DNA of 64,000 bases from Ruminococcus_C callidus (GCF_049562855.1 NZ_CP186925.1:2666001-2730000); one strand, 5' to 3'. Shown: positions 9,851 to 17,732, counted from the stretch's first letter. Numbers and translations are program-made. Notes: a model not told the origin generated them from the sequence alone.

Positions 9851-9879
9851 TTGACTTTTCGTCCTGTATCTATTATAAT
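9851..9879 (+). promoter_or_regulatory. Sigma-A promoter towards the TetR-family gene
   Basis: TTGACT (9851-9856) and TATAAT (9874-9879) are 17 bases apart. The transcript would begin near 9886 and cross the palindrome at 9927-9947 before reaching the regulator at 10024, allowing autorepression. Confidence 0.7.
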
Positions 9880-9926
9880 ATAAGGGAAGATAATTTGCAA
9901 CCGTTGATTTTGCAAATTTCGCCTAG

Positions 9927-9947
9927 TAATAGACATCGTGTCTATTA
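9927..9947. promoter_or_regulatory. Probable TetR-family operator
   Basis: A perfect 21-bp palindrome: TAATAGACA, three bases, TGTCTATTA. Half-site-like TGTCTAC sequences recur nearby at about 9812 and 9830 and TGTCATGACA occurs near 9969. The site lies between the YhgE gene and the TetR gene, the expected place for a regulator controlling both. Confidence 0.7.
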
Positions 9948-10023
9948 TGTGTTATGACAGCCCCGAATGTCATGACAAGGAAAACGATAAAAAGCATCTA
10001 TGCTAGATAAAGGAAGATGTATC

Positions 10024-10638
10024 ATGACAAATAATATCAAACAGGAACGGCGGTACCGCCGCACAGAGGCTCTGATCCTGAACGGACTGACTACCCTGCT
10101 CCAGCAGAAAAGCATCAAGGAAATCACAGTGCGGGAACTGGCAGATCTGGTGGACATCAACCGCTCTACCTTTTATCTCCACTATACCGACATTTACGAC
10201 CTGCTGGAAAAGACAGAGCAGCGGCTGTTGCAGCAGCTGCTGGACGCGGTAAACCAGAACTGGACCTTGCCGGAAACGCCGAAAAACTTTTTCGCGTTTC
10301 TGGAACAGGCTTTCACCATTCTCTCGGAAAATGCACAGCTTTGTTCTGCCCTGATCGGACCGAACGGCGACATTGCCTTTTTACGGAACATTGAAAAGAT
10401 GATTCGGGAAAAGGGCGTACAGACGCTGCGGTCATTTGCCCCCAGAGAACTGCGGGAACAGGATCTGCAATATGCCATTTCCTTCGCCCTCGCCGGCTGC
10501 ATGGGACTGATCGAACACTGGCTGAAAAACGGATGTCCGGAAACACCGACCCACATGGCAGAACTGACACTGGTGCTCCTGCGGGAGGGAACAACTTCTA
10601 TTGGCGTGCCAGAACTGGCACCGCATGCCCTGCATTGA
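10024..10638 (+). CDS. TetR/AcrR-family transcriptional regulator
   Basis: 204 residues. The ATG at 10024 follows AAAGGAAG. The N-terminal helix-turn-helix is clear (EITVRELADLVDINRSTFYLHYTDIYDLLEKTE, about residues 36-68), with the TetR hallmark STFYLHYxD. The remaining helices form a ligand-binding and dimerisation domain close to the TetR_C_7/DhaS-like group (FTILSENAQLCSALIGPNGD, then AISFALAGCMGLIEHWLKNG). It is divergent from the YhgE/Pip gene and probably represses it and itself through the 9927-9947 palindrome. The ligand is unknown. Confidence 0.9.
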   Translation: MTNNIKQERRYRRTEALILNGLTTLLQQKSIKEITVRELADLVDINRSTFYLHYTDIYDLLEKTEQRLLQQLLDAVNQNWTLPETPKNFFAFLEQAFTILSENAQLCSALIGPNGDIAFLRNIEKMIREKGVQTLRSFAPRELREQDLQYAISFALAGCMGLIEHWLKNGCPETPTHMAELTLVLLREGTTSIGVPELAPHALH

Positions 10639-10680
10639 GTATACGAAAAGCAACACCGAAACCTGCTATCACATTCCGAT

Positions 10681-10726
10681 AAAAAGCCTCCGCCGTGCAT
10701 GAAAAATTGCACAGCGGCGGCTTTTC
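10681..10726. terminator. Terminator after the TetR-family gene
   Basis: Stem AAAAGCCTCCGCCGTGCA pairs with TGCACAGCGGCGGCTTTT (one bulge), followed by T/C-rich sequence. It separates the regulator from the AT-rich island. Confidence 0.8.
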
Positions 10727-10744
10727 TATTTCTTTCTATTTCTA

Positions 10745-10874
10745 TATCCCAATTCTCTAATGTATTGCCGCTGATGATTTTCACCAGAAAGTGAAACACC
10801 AAAAACGCAAGACGCGAATCAGAAATATAGGATTCGACTTTAAACTGCTCGTTATTATCCATATTAGTCATCAC
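10745..10874 (-). pseudogene. Truncated small gene downstream of the PoNi-like gene
   Basis: The frame starts at 10874 inside the end of the PoNi-like gene (MMTNMDNNEQFKVES...) and reads YISDSRLAFLVFHFLVKI. The segment ISDSRLAFL is shared with the small TPR-like peptide at 11564-11728. At the left island boundary it runs out into unrelated DNA opposite the TetR gene without a natural stop. I read it as a gene cut by the event that set the left boundary. No function can be given. Confidence 0.35.
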
Positions 10875-11586
10875 CCCTATGTACTAAGTCATACGGATAA
10901 TAGAGTTGTTCCTTTAATGATGAATCATCGAGTTCAAGTGCTTTAGCCAATGCCCCTGATTCAAAACTCCAATATCCATAATACGTTGTTTTTGTTGACT
11001 TATGAGAATCATGCCATGCACATTCTTTATGGATATCATACCATTGATTATCAAGATATGATTTCAATAATGCAATAGCATTTTCCTTATTTTCGGACTC
11101 AACAACATCCTTTAGTGATTCGTATGTGTTACTCCATTTAAAGTCTGGGTAATTTTCGCTGCACTTCTTGTCGATAAAACTCAAGAGAAAATCTACAAGG
11201 TAGTCGTGATAATCAGCTTCCCTTAGAAGTCTAATCAAAGCCGCTACATCCTCATTTTTTGAATCAATGTTTAAAAGTATTGCTAAGGAAAACACTTTAA
11301 TTAGTTCGAAATAACTATTATCAGGTTCCCATGTTTTTACATAATACCGCAATAAACTAATGTATGTCTCTTTGATTTCATCGTCTCTAATTCCTGACGT
11401 ATAAATCAAATTTATTCGATTCTGATAGATAGATGCAAGAATTCCGTACCCATTCTGAACACCTCGATCATTTTCACCTCTAGCCGCACATACTTTAGCC
11501 ACCAATTCTTCGTAATGAGCAACTTCTTCATCAATTTTTGATAATTTTTCTGCAAAATATTCATCACTTTTTAGTATGCCACGCAT
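10864..11586 (-). CDS. PoNi-like immunity protein (DUF1910/DUF1911 type)
   Basis: 240 residues, all-helical in appearance, no signal peptide. The C-terminal part has the pattern typical of PoNi/DUF1911 proteins: LDNQWYDIHKECAWHDSH, then YYGYWSFESGALAKAL, then LDDSSLKEQLYYPYDLVH. Family members bind and neutralise PoNe-type DNase effectors of bacterial competition systems. The start at 11586 has GGAGG about 8 bases upstream and overlaps the end of the preceding small frame by 23 bases, indicating translational coupling. No PoNe toxin gene is in the window, so this looks like an orphan immunity gene protecting against neighbours. The family call is from memory of its motifs. Confidence 0.7.
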   Translation of the reverse strand: MRGILKSDEYFAEKLSKIDEEVAHYEELVAKVCAARGENDRGVQNGYGILASIYQNRINLIYTSGIRDDEIKETYISLLRYYVKTWEPDNSYFELIKVFSLAILLNIDSKNEDVAALIRLLREADYHDYLVDFLLSFIDKKCSENYPDFKWSNTYESLKDVVESENKENAIALLKSYLDNQWYDIHKECAWHDSHKSTKTTYYGYWSFESGALAKALELDDSSLKEQLYYPYDLVHRGDD

Positions 11587-11728
11587 TCATATTCCTCCAT
11601 TGGTGTGCATCTGAGTTTTCCGGTTCTTTTTGTAACACTTCTTTTGAAAGAATAAGAGAAACTTCATATTGCCCTTGCAAAAAAGCTAAACGAGAATCTG
11701 AGATTAATACACTCGCATCAAATGGCAT
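11564..11728 (-). CDS. 54-residue TPR-like small protein
   Basis: Starts at ATG 11728 behind AGAAGGTGAATAAAT and ends at TGA 11564-11566. The sequence SRLAFLQGQYEVSLILSKEV followed by LQKEPENSDAHQW resembles a single tetratricopeptide helix pair. It is 2 bases downstream of the 112-residue gene and overlaps the PoNi-like start, so the three form one operon. It may be a short helper protein or the N-terminal relic of a longer TPR protein. Confidence 0.5.
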   Translation of the reverse strand: MPFDASVLISDSRLAFLQGQYEVSLILSKEVLQKEPENSDAHQWRNMNAWHTKK

Positions 11729-11730
11729 AT

Positions 11731-12069
11731 TTATTCACCTTCTTCTAATAAAGCCTCCGCATCCATTTCAGCCTCAACTTGTGCAGCAATTTCGGCATAT
11801 GATTCTAACAAGTTGTTTAGGAATTCAACATTAGTTTTTTGATCGTGTTCATAGATCACCGTTGATATCCCGTTACTATTCAATTCCGAGTTTATGGACA
11901 GTATTACTTCAATTCCCTGAGCATCAATGTAATCACATTCGTATAGATAATTACCCTCAGATACTATCGCCTTTATTTCTGAAATTGAAATGTCCCTATA
12001 TTTCCTTATCGTTTTGGCAATAACTGCATTAAAATCAGATTTAGCAGCTTTAATTCCAATAAAGCCCAT
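11731..12069 (-). CDS. Hypothetical protein of the immunity island
   Basis: 112 residues, acidic, cytoplasmic. It opens MGFIGIKAAKSDFNAVIAKT and alternates predicted strands (YECDYIDAQGIEVILSI, GISTVIYEHDQ) with a C-terminal acidic helix (LLESYAEIAAQVEAEMDAEALLEEGE). I do not recognise the family. Its position as first gene of the PoNi operon and its AT-rich composition suggest a small immunity or helper protein. The spacing to the next frame is 2 bases. Confidence 0.65.
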   Translation of the reverse strand: MGFIGIKAAKSDFNAVIAKTIRKYRDISISEIKAIVSEGNYLYECDYIDAQGIEVILSINSELNSNGISTVIYEHDQKTNVEFLNNLLESYAEIAAQVEAEMDAEALLEEGE

Positions 12070-12224
12070 ATTCCCTCCTAAAAGTCTAAAATTGTCTTAA
12101 TCGGTTCTCGCTCTTGAAGGAAGAACTGATGCTGTCAACAGTGTCCTGTAAGTTACAAGTGCTACTGTCAACGCCCTGCAATATATTCTTCTTTCATATC
12201 AAGGTAATAGTAATCGTCCTAATA

Positions 12225-12572
12225 TTACAGCCAGCCTTTAGCTTTCAAATATTTATCTGGTATTCTAAGTTCCAGTTCATCTTTTATTTTTGAAATATAA
12301 TCTTCAATAACTGTATCAGAATAGCAATTCTTATCAGTTATTAACGGAATACATATGTTATTTCCAGCTTCAATATAACAACCAATAATATCAAGATTGT
12401 ACTGAAATACAACATAAAAAAAATTATAAGCTGTAAAGCCAATTTTGAAACTATGATGATTTGGTTCATCAACTAAATCGTATATTTTACTTGATGAAAT
12501 CCTGTCATTTAATATAGTCTTTAACACTGTACTAATATTAACAGCCATTAACTGCACTTCATTTAATTCCAT
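12225..12572 (-). CDS. Hypothetical small protein, probable immunity-type
   Basis: 115 residues, AT-rich, no signal peptide or membrane helix. It begins MELNEVQLMAVNISTVLKTIL, has a central strand-rich part (SFKIGFTAYNFFYVVFQYNLDIIGCYIEAG), and ends DELELRIPDKYLKAKGWL. Tails of this kind are common in short immunity proteins of Bacillota, but I cannot name the family. The 155 bases between it and the 112-residue gene are non-coding as far as I can see. Confidence 0.6.
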   Translation of the reverse strand: MELNEVQLMAVNISTVLKTILNDRISSSKIYDLVDEPNHHSFKIGFTAYNFFYVVFQYNLDIIGCYIEAGNNICIPLITDKNCYSDTVIEDYISKIKDELELRIPDKYLKAKGWL

Positions 12573-12707
12573 ACCAAAAATCTCCTATTTGTAAGTCCCA
12601 ATTCTTTTTTATATTGTTGAGATGTATTGTTCTAAAAATATATGGATATATTGGTGAATTTTGATTTTCATTTTAGATGAGCAATACAGAACAGAATTGG
12701 GATATTT

Positions 12708-13223
12708 CTACAGTGTCATGATGTATGTTCGTTCTTCTGCCGTTTCTCCGGTCTGGGGATATGTGCGGCTGCCAGTTTCCGAAAAGTGCATGCCAATGCG
12801 TTGCATCACCCGTTCCGAGGCGGCGTTCCGTGCATCGCAGCAAGCAACCAATGTGCGATAGGGCAACTTTTCCCGACACCACTCCACCACAGCTTTCGCG
12901 GCTTCTGTCGCATAGCCCTTTCCGTGTGCATCTGCACGAAACAGCCAGCCCAGCATGCCCTGTTCCGGTGTCATGTACTCCAATGTGACCGTGCCGAGCA
13001 GTTCCGCTTTTCGCAGCACTGCAAATTCATACGTCTGTGGGAAAAGACTGTTCCACGCTTGGGCAGCATTCTGCAAAAACGTGTGCAGTTCTGCTTCCTG
13101 CTCCAACGGGTAGAACAGCATATACTTCGTCAGTTCGCCGTCCGCAGCAAATGTGCGGAATGCTGTAAAATCTGTCGGAGCCAACGGACGCAGCAGCAGG
13201 CGTTCGGTTTGTAGTATTGTCAT
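12708..13223 (-). CDS. GNAT-family acetyltransferase (RimJ/RimL-like)
   Basis: 171 residues. It starts with the RimJ/RimL pattern TERLLLRPLAPTDFTAFRTF, and carries the acetyl-CoA loop around residues 98-110 (LFRADAHGKGYATEA, matching Q/R-x-x-G-x-G/A). ARNAASERVMQRIGMHF follows, the usual substrate-side motif. It likely acetylates a protein N-terminus, an amino sugar or an antibiotic; the substrate cannot be deduced. It stands just outside the AT-rich island and has the surrounding base composition. AGGAG precedes the ATG. Confidence 0.88.
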   Translation of the reverse strand: MTILQTERLLLRPLAPTDFTAFRTFAADGELTKYMLFYPLEQEAELHTFLQNAAQAWNSLFPQTYEFAVLRKAELLGTVTLEYMTPEQGMLGWLFRADAHGKGYATEAAKAVVEWCREKLPYRTLVACCDARNAASERVMQRIGMHFSETGSRTYPQTGETAEERTYIMTL

Positions 13224-13238
13224 GAGGTTTCTCCTGTT

Positions 13239-13886
13239 TTAAAGGTAGGCCGACATGGCAACCAGAAATACCGCGTCCATGCTGTACCAGCCGTTTTCGT
13301 ATCGAAATACGATAAATTCCTCTTTTTCTGTCTGTTTGCCTTCGTCAGACTGATAGCGAACCTTCAGGTCAAACTGCACTGCCTTTTTGATCTCCAGATC
13401 TGCATCTTCTTCCAGATCAAAGTCAAAATAGTCGGAAAAATCGTCCCGATCCAATTTTTCCTGATCGGTAATGCTGACTTTGATGTCGTCATAGCCGCTG
13501 TAGTACTTGTCCAGATACGCCTGCACTTCCTTGAGCAGTTCCCGTTTGGTCAGGTCTTTTTCGTCCATGACTTCTTTCAGGTAGTCTTTCGGGACGGTGT
13601 CCAGCAGCTTCTTGGCATCACACTTTTCAATTGCCTGATAGTACTCCTTGACTACCTGTTTCGGTCCGCCGGTGCACAGGGAACCGATCAGCACCAACGC
13701 CAGCACAATGACGATCAGCACACAGATCACGGCAATGCCCAACCCTTTTCTGGTGAGCTTTTGTGAGCCGGCAGTGAACGAAGCACCACCATTTTCTGAC
13801 GGGTTCACCTGCTGCTGTTTTGCCCCGCAAAACGGACAGAACAAGTCCCCTCCCTCAATCTTTTTCCCGCAGTTCTGACAAAACAT
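13239..13886 (-). CDS. Zinc-ribbon, single-span membrane protein
   Basis: 215 residues. The ATG at 13886 is preferred because AAGGAG sits 8 bases before it; a GTG three codons earlier overlaps that site. Residues 1-20 are a zinc ribbon (FCQNCGKK ... FCPFCGAK, four cysteines). One membrane helix follows at about 50-75 (GLGIAVICVLIVIVLALVLIGSL). The exterior domain (about 85-215) resembles TcaA/DUF4878-like lipoprotein folds (VKEYYQAIEKCDAKKLLDTVPKDY ... NGWYSMDAVF). It may sense envelope conditions; function unknown. It follows the DUF5662-like gene by 5 bases. Confidence 0.8.
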   Translation of the reverse strand: MFCQNCGKKIEGGDLFCPFCGAKQQQVNPSENGGASFTAGSQKLTRKGLGIAVICVLIVIVLALVLIGSLCTGGPKQVVKEYYQAIEKCDAKKLLDTVPKDYLKEVMDEKDLTKRELLKEVQAYLDKYYSGYDDIKVSITDQEKLDRDDFSDYFDFDLEEDADLEIKKAVQFDLKVRYQSDEGKQTEKEEFIVFRYENGWYSMDAVFLVAMSAYL

Positions 13887-13891
13887 TACGA

Positions 13892-14455
13892 TCACTCCTT
13901 TTCGTTTTTCCGATCCTCTGCAACCATACGCCGCAATTCCGCAAAGGCAGCGTCCTCTCCCTGCTCCGCCAGCAGAGTCAGCAGCCGCATCAGTTCCCGT
14001 TCTGTGTTGGCGTGCAGCAGTCCCCGCTTGCGGGAAGTGGATTTCTGAAAATACGCCAGCGGACAGGTCTGGTCATAGGCATCTTTCATGTAGATCTTGC
14101 TGGCGGCAACTCTGTCACAGAACATCTCCGCCAGAAACCGCACCGGCATTTCCACCGGTTCCACTTGCTTGGTTCTGGGGTTATAGTCCGACCAGTACTC
14201 GAAATGGTGACGGTTCCGCCCCTTGTGGTGCATCCATGCCAGCGAATAGCCCAACGCCTCTCGTTCGGCTTCGTTGGGACTGCGTTTGCCGTCCTGATAG
14301 TACCGGACACCCTGCCAGAATTCTGTCGGGCTGTACTTGGACAAATCATGCCGCAGCCCCTGCCAGAAAATCCCCGCCCGCCGGCAGTGCCGCATGACAG
14401 TGTGCCGATGTCGGGTAATGGTACAGAAATGCCCCCAAAAAGAATGCCAGCCCAT
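13892..14455 (-). CDS. DUF5662-like protein
   Basis: 187 residues, His/Trp-rich. Seen: ITRHRHTVMRHCRRAGIFWQ, HDLSKYSPTEF, and SLAWMHHKGRNRHHFEYW. The spaced His/Asp residues (HDLSKYS, HHKGRNRHH) suggest a metal-bound HD-like helical hydrolase. This pattern is typical of DUF5662 proteins found in Clostridia and their phages; no biochemical role is known to me. AGGAGG precedes the ATG. It probably forms an operon with the downstream zinc-ribbon protein. Confidence 0.75.
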   Translation of the reverse strand: MGWHSFWGHFCTITRHRHTVMRHCRRAGIFWQGLRHDLSKYSPTEFWQGVRYYQDGKRSPNEAEREALGYSLAWMHHKGRNRHHFEYWSDYNPRTKQVEPVEMPVRFLAEMFCDRVAASKIYMKDAYDQTCPLAYFQKSTSRKRGLLHANTERELMRLLTLLAEQGEDAAFAELRRMVAEDRKNEKE

Positions 14456-14551
14456 GGGAAAAACCTCCTGTTGCAGATGATACTTTTAGTGTAGCTTTTT
14501 TTGGGGGAAAAGTCAAGGCAGCCATGGCTCAAAGCTTGCACGTAAATTTTA

Positions 14552-14621
14552 GGAAACACTGAATAAAACTTGCAAGCAGATTGCGTGCAAAGTCGCCAGA
14601 CGCTCTTTGTGCGGTATTGCC
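14552..14621. mobile_element. 70-bp hybrid element: family A left end, family B right end
   Basis: The left end is the A end (GGAAACACTGAATAAA) and the right end is the B end (TCTTTGTGCGGTATTGCC, inverted). The short interior matches both families (TTGCAAGCAGATTGCGTGCA). Flanks are TTTA and TTAT, so no exact duplication. It lies 101 bases before the holin gene. Confidence 0.65.
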
Positions 14622-14722
14622 TTATAGTTCAATTCCAAAAAAATTTCTCCCCGCCCTTGACTTTTCCGAAAAATCTGGTACATTCCATAGATGCGGAAGG
14701 GAAATCACAAGGAGGGATTTCC

Positions 14723-15157
14723 ATGAAAGAAAAAATCTGTATCGGAATCGGTGCTGCCGGCGGGCTGTTGGCTGCGGCTCTCGGCGGCTGGGACTTGGGC
14801 TTACAAGTGCTTCTGGGCTTTATGGCGGCAGACCTCGGAACAGGGCTGCTTACTGCCGGCGTGTTCCACAATTCCCCGCACACCAAAGACGGCAGGCTGG
14901 ACAGCCGCTGCTGTTTTCAGGGCATGTGCCGCAAGGCAGAAATGCTGGTGTTTGTCGGGACGGCAAACGCGGCGGACTTACTGCTGAACAGTCACTTCCT
15001 GCGAAGTGCAGTCATCATTGGCTTCTGTGCCAGCGAAGCCCTCTCGCTTACGGAAAACGCCGGACGTATGGGCATTCCCCTGCCGGCAGCGTGGAAAAAT
15101 GCTGTCAGTCTGCTAAGCCGCAAGGCACAGCCGGACAGCCCGTCGGAACAGGAGTGA
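14723..15157 (+). CDS. Phage-type holin (toxin-secretion/lysis holin family)
   Basis: 144 residues with about three membrane helices: CIGIGAAGGLLAAALGGWDL, LGFMAADLGTGLLTAGVF, and LRSAVIIGFCASEALSLTENAG. The motifs FMAADLGTG and CRKAEMLV fit the holin_4/TcdE-like family, whose proteins form membrane pores that release an endolysin. The ATG at 14723 follows AAGGAGG. The amidase gene begins 5 bases after its stop, giving a classic holin-endolysin pair. No other phage structural genes surround it. Confidence 0.85.
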   Translation: MKEKICIGIGAAGGLLAAALGGWDLGLQVLLGFMAADLGTGLLTAGVFHNSPHTKDGRLDSRCCFQGMCRKAEMLVFVGTANAADLLLNSHFLRSAVIIGFCASEALSLTENAGRMGIPLPAAWKNAVSLLSRKAQPDSPSEQE

Positions 15158-15162
15158 TCGCT

Positions 15163-15885
15163 ATGCAGATACAAAACGCCTACCTCACCCACAACCGCCC
15201 CAAAACACGCCGAAGCCGTACCACTGCCATTGCCGTGCACTGGGTTGCAAATCCCAACAGCACCGCCATGGCAAACCGGAACTACTTTAACACCACCAGC
15301 CGTGCCGTTTCCAGCAACTATATTATCGGGCTGCAGGGGGAAATTCTATGCTGCATTCCCGATGAGGAAACCAGCTGGTGCACAAATGAAGCAAATTCCT
15401 ATACGGTCAGTGTGGAGTGCTGCCATCCGGACTGGACGGGCTGCTTCACGGGAAAAACCTACACCAGTCTGGTGGAACTGACTGCCCAGCTGTGCCAGAA
15501 ATATCATCTGGATCCGCAGAACGGCGGGGTGATACGACACTACGACGTGACACGAAAGATCTGTCCAAAATGGTTTGTCCCTGCCAGCCGCGGCGGGTCG
15601 GATACCAACGATGAGCGGCATTGGAAACAATTTTTGCATGACGTTGCCCGGCAGATGCAACGCGGCAGTACTGCCATTTCCACACCGGCAGCAGAGCCGG
15701 ACAGCTATCGGGTTCGCGTGACTGTCGATGCCCTGCGGATCCGTAAGGGAGCTGGTACCAGCTATGCGATCACCGGCTGCATTCGGGACAAGGGTGTCTA
15801 TACTATTATAAAGACCTGCGGCAACTGGGGCAAGCTGAAATCCGGTGCCGGCTGGATCTGTCTGGGATACTGCCGGAAGCTTTGA
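15163..15885 (+). CDS. Phage-type endolysin: N-acetylmuramoyl-L-alanine amidase with SH3b domain
   Basis: 240 residues without signal peptide. The Amidase_2/PGRP domain spans about residues 1-160: AIAVHWVANPNSTAMANRNY holds the first zinc His, and IRHYDVTRKICPKWF holds the second His and catalytic Lys/Cys region. A linker precedes a C-terminal SH3b domain (about 180-240; VTVDALRIRKGAGTSY, IKTCGNWGKLKSGAGW) that binds peptidoglycan. Lack of a signal peptide and the adjacent holin imply holin-dependent release. GGAGTG precedes the ATG. Confidence 0.88.
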   Translation: MQIQNAYLTHNRPKTRRSRTTAIAVHWVANPNSTAMANRNYFNTTSRAVSSNYIIGLQGEILCCIPDEETSWCTNEANSYTVSVECCHPDWTGCFTGKTYTSLVELTAQLCQKYHLDPQNGGVIRHYDVTRKICPKWFVPASRGGSDTNDERHWKQFLHDVARQMQRGSTAISTPAAEPDSYRVRVTVDALRIRKGAGTSYAITGCIRDKGVYTIIKTCGNWGKLKSGAGWICLGYCRKL

Positions 15886-15906
15886 TTGCAGATCCTGCTG
15901 AACGAC

Positions 15907-15946
15907 AAAAAGCCTGTCGGGGAGCAATTCTCCCTGACAGGCTTTT
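15907..15946. terminator. Bidirectional terminator between endolysin and leuA
   Basis: AAAAGCCTGTCGGGGA pairs with TCTCCCTGACAGGCTTTT around a short loop. Flanking A and T runs serve both the endolysin (plus) and leuA (minus). Confidence 0.85.
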
Positions 15947-15981
15947 GCAATATTCTCTACCTTTTTACCAGAGTGTTCCGT

Positions 15982-17655
15982 TTACTTTTTCAGATCCATA
16001 AGCATGGCGTTCAGTGCACTCAAGAATGCAGAGATCGAAGAGTTGATGATGTCCGAATGCACGCCAACGCCCCAATAGGTCTTGCCGTTCTTCTCCAGTC
16101 CCACATAAGCCACTGCCTTGGAATTGGAGCAAACCTCCAGTGCATGTTCTGTGTAGGTGGTGAGAGAGAAGTCCATATTCAGGTGTGCCTTTACCGCATT
16201 GGAAACCGCGTCCAGACGACCGTTTCCGTCACCGTGTACTGTTTCTGTGCTGCCCTTATAGGAAATGGTTGCCTCGGTGCCAATGGCATTTTCGCCCTTC
16301 TGCACGAAGTGGACTTCCGGAATGGAAACCGGTGTTTCCACGTTGACATAGTGCTTGGTGAAGATGTCCAGTACTTCTTCCGGCAGCAATTCCTTGTGGG
16401 CATGGTCGGAAACGCCCTTGACCAGATAGCCGAAAGATTCCCGCATCTTCTGCGGAATGTGATAGCCGTACTTGGTTTCCATGAGGTAGCTGACACCGCC
16501 CTTGCCGGACTGGCTGTTGATACGGATCACGTCTGCCTCGTAGACACGGCCCACATCTTCCGGATTGATGGGCAGATACGGCACGTTCCAGTGCTTGCAG
16601 TCGTGTTCCTCTCTCCAGTGCATGCCCTTGGCAATTGCGTCCTGATGAGAACCGCTGAACGCGGCAAATACCAGCTGACCGCTGTACGGCGAACGCTCAT
16701 AAACGTGCATTCTGGTGACACGCTCGTAAACCTCTACGATCTCCGGCATGTTGGAGAAGTCCAGTTCCGGATCCACGCCCTGCGAATACATGTTCAGAGC
16801 CAGTGTGACAATGTCCACGTTACCGGTACGCTCACCGTTGCCGAACAAGGTGCCCTCGATACGGTCGCCGCCGGCAAGCAGCCCCAGTTCGCTATCTGCC
16901 ACAGCACAGCCGCGGTCGTTGTGGGGGTGCAGGGAGATGATGACATTTTCCCGACGGTACAGGTTGTCGCTCATGTATTCGACCTGATTAGCATAAACGT
17001 GCGGCATGGAGTGGGAAACCGTAACCGGCAGATTGATGATGACCGGATCTTCCGGTGTCGGTTCCCAGATTTTCAATACGGCGTTGCAGATCTCCAGAGC
17101 GAATTCCGGTTCGGTGCCGGTAAAGCTTTCCGGAGAATACTCAAACCGGAAGTGTCCCTCGGTCTTTGCCCGATATTCCTTGCAGAGATTTGCCCCCAGT
17201 TCCGCCAGCTTGATGATGTCTTCCTTGCTCTTTTTGAACACCTGTTCCCGCTGTGCCACGGAAGTGGAATTATAGAGGTGCACAATGGCATGTTTTGCAC
17301 CCTTCAGGGCTTCAAATGTCTTGGCAATGATGTGTTCCCGTGCCTGTGTCAATACCTGAATGGTGACATCGTCCGGAATCATATTGTTTTCGATCAGAGT
17401 ACGGCAGAATTCGTATTCGGTTTCAGAAGCAGCCGGAAAGCCGATCTCGATCTCCTTGAAGCCGATCTTTACCAGATAGCGGAAGAATTCCAGCTTTTCG
17501 TCCAGACTCATAGGCGTGATCAAAGCCTGATTGCCGTCACGCAGATCGACGCTGCACCAGATCGGTGCCTTTTCGATCATTGTCTTTTGTGCCCAACGCA
17601 TAGGCGGATTCTTTACCGGAAAAAACTGCGGTGCATACTGTTCTACGTTTTTCAT
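15982..17655 (-). CDS. leuA: 2-isopropylmalate synthase
   Basis: 557 residues. Catalyses acetyl-CoA + 2-oxoisovalerate to 2-isopropylmalate, the committed step to leucine. The N-terminal WCSVDLRDGNQAL is the metal/substrate motif of the long LeuA2 form; ISLHPHNDRGCAVADSELGLLAGGDRIEGTLFGNGERTGNVD carries the HxH metal ligands. The C-terminal domain (about 430-555, GNGRLDAVSNAVKAHL and YVGLEKNGKTYWGVGVHSD) is the leucine-feedback dimer domain. ATG 17655 is chosen because GGAAAGG lies 9 bases upstream; the ATG three codons earlier abuts that site. The gene is controlled by a leucine T-box and is divergent from ilvB. Confidence 0.95.
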   Translation of the reverse strand: MKNVEQYAPQFFPVKNPPMRWAQKTMIEKAPIWCSVDLRDGNQALITPMSLDEKLEFFRYLVKIGFKEIEIGFPAASETEYEFCRTLIENNMIPDDVTIQVLTQAREHIIAKTFEALKGAKHAIVHLYNSTSVAQREQVFKKSKEDIIKLAELGANLCKEYRAKTEGHFRFEYSPESFTGTEPEFALEICNAVLKIWEPTPEDPVIINLPVTVSHSMPHVYANQVEYMSDNLYRRENVIISLHPHNDRGCAVADSELGLLAGGDRIEGTLFGNGERTGNVDIVTLALNMYSQGVDPELDFSNMPEIVEVYERVTRMHVYERSPYSGQLVFAAFSGSHQDAIAKGMHWREEHDCKHWNVPYLPINPEDVGRVYEADVIRINSQSGKGGVSYLMETKYGYHIPQKMRESFGYLVKGVSDHAHKELLPEEVLDIFTKHYVNVETPVSIPEVHFVQKGENAIGTEATISYKGSTETVHGDGNGRLDAVSNAVKAHLNMDFSLTTYTEHALEVCSNSKAVAYVGLEKNGKTYWGVGVHSDIINSSISAFLSALNAMLMDLKK

Positions 17656-17732
17656 AAGATACATTCCTTTCCTGTTATGTGTAGGTGATCTACCCTGTCA
17701 TGTGATCTGCGGCGATCTGCTCTGTTTACAAA

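Larger units (their letters stand above)
10744..12705. other. AT-rich immunity-gene island bounded by a 13-bp inverted repeat
   Basis: ATATCCCAATTCT at 10744-10756 reappears inverted at 12693-12705, with a 10-bp direct copy (TCCCAATTCT) at 12596. Between them all genes are on the minus strand and clearly more AT-rich than both flanks. The contents are an immunity gene, small partners and a truncated frame, suggesting a horizontally acquired or deleted toxin/immunity locus. No integrase or transposase is present, so the mechanism is unknown. Confidence 0.45.

Noticed and set aside
10744..12705. IS element bounded by 13-bp inverted repeats
   Set aside because: No transposase, no target duplication outside the repeats, and a third partial copy at 12596; kept only as an island boundary observation.
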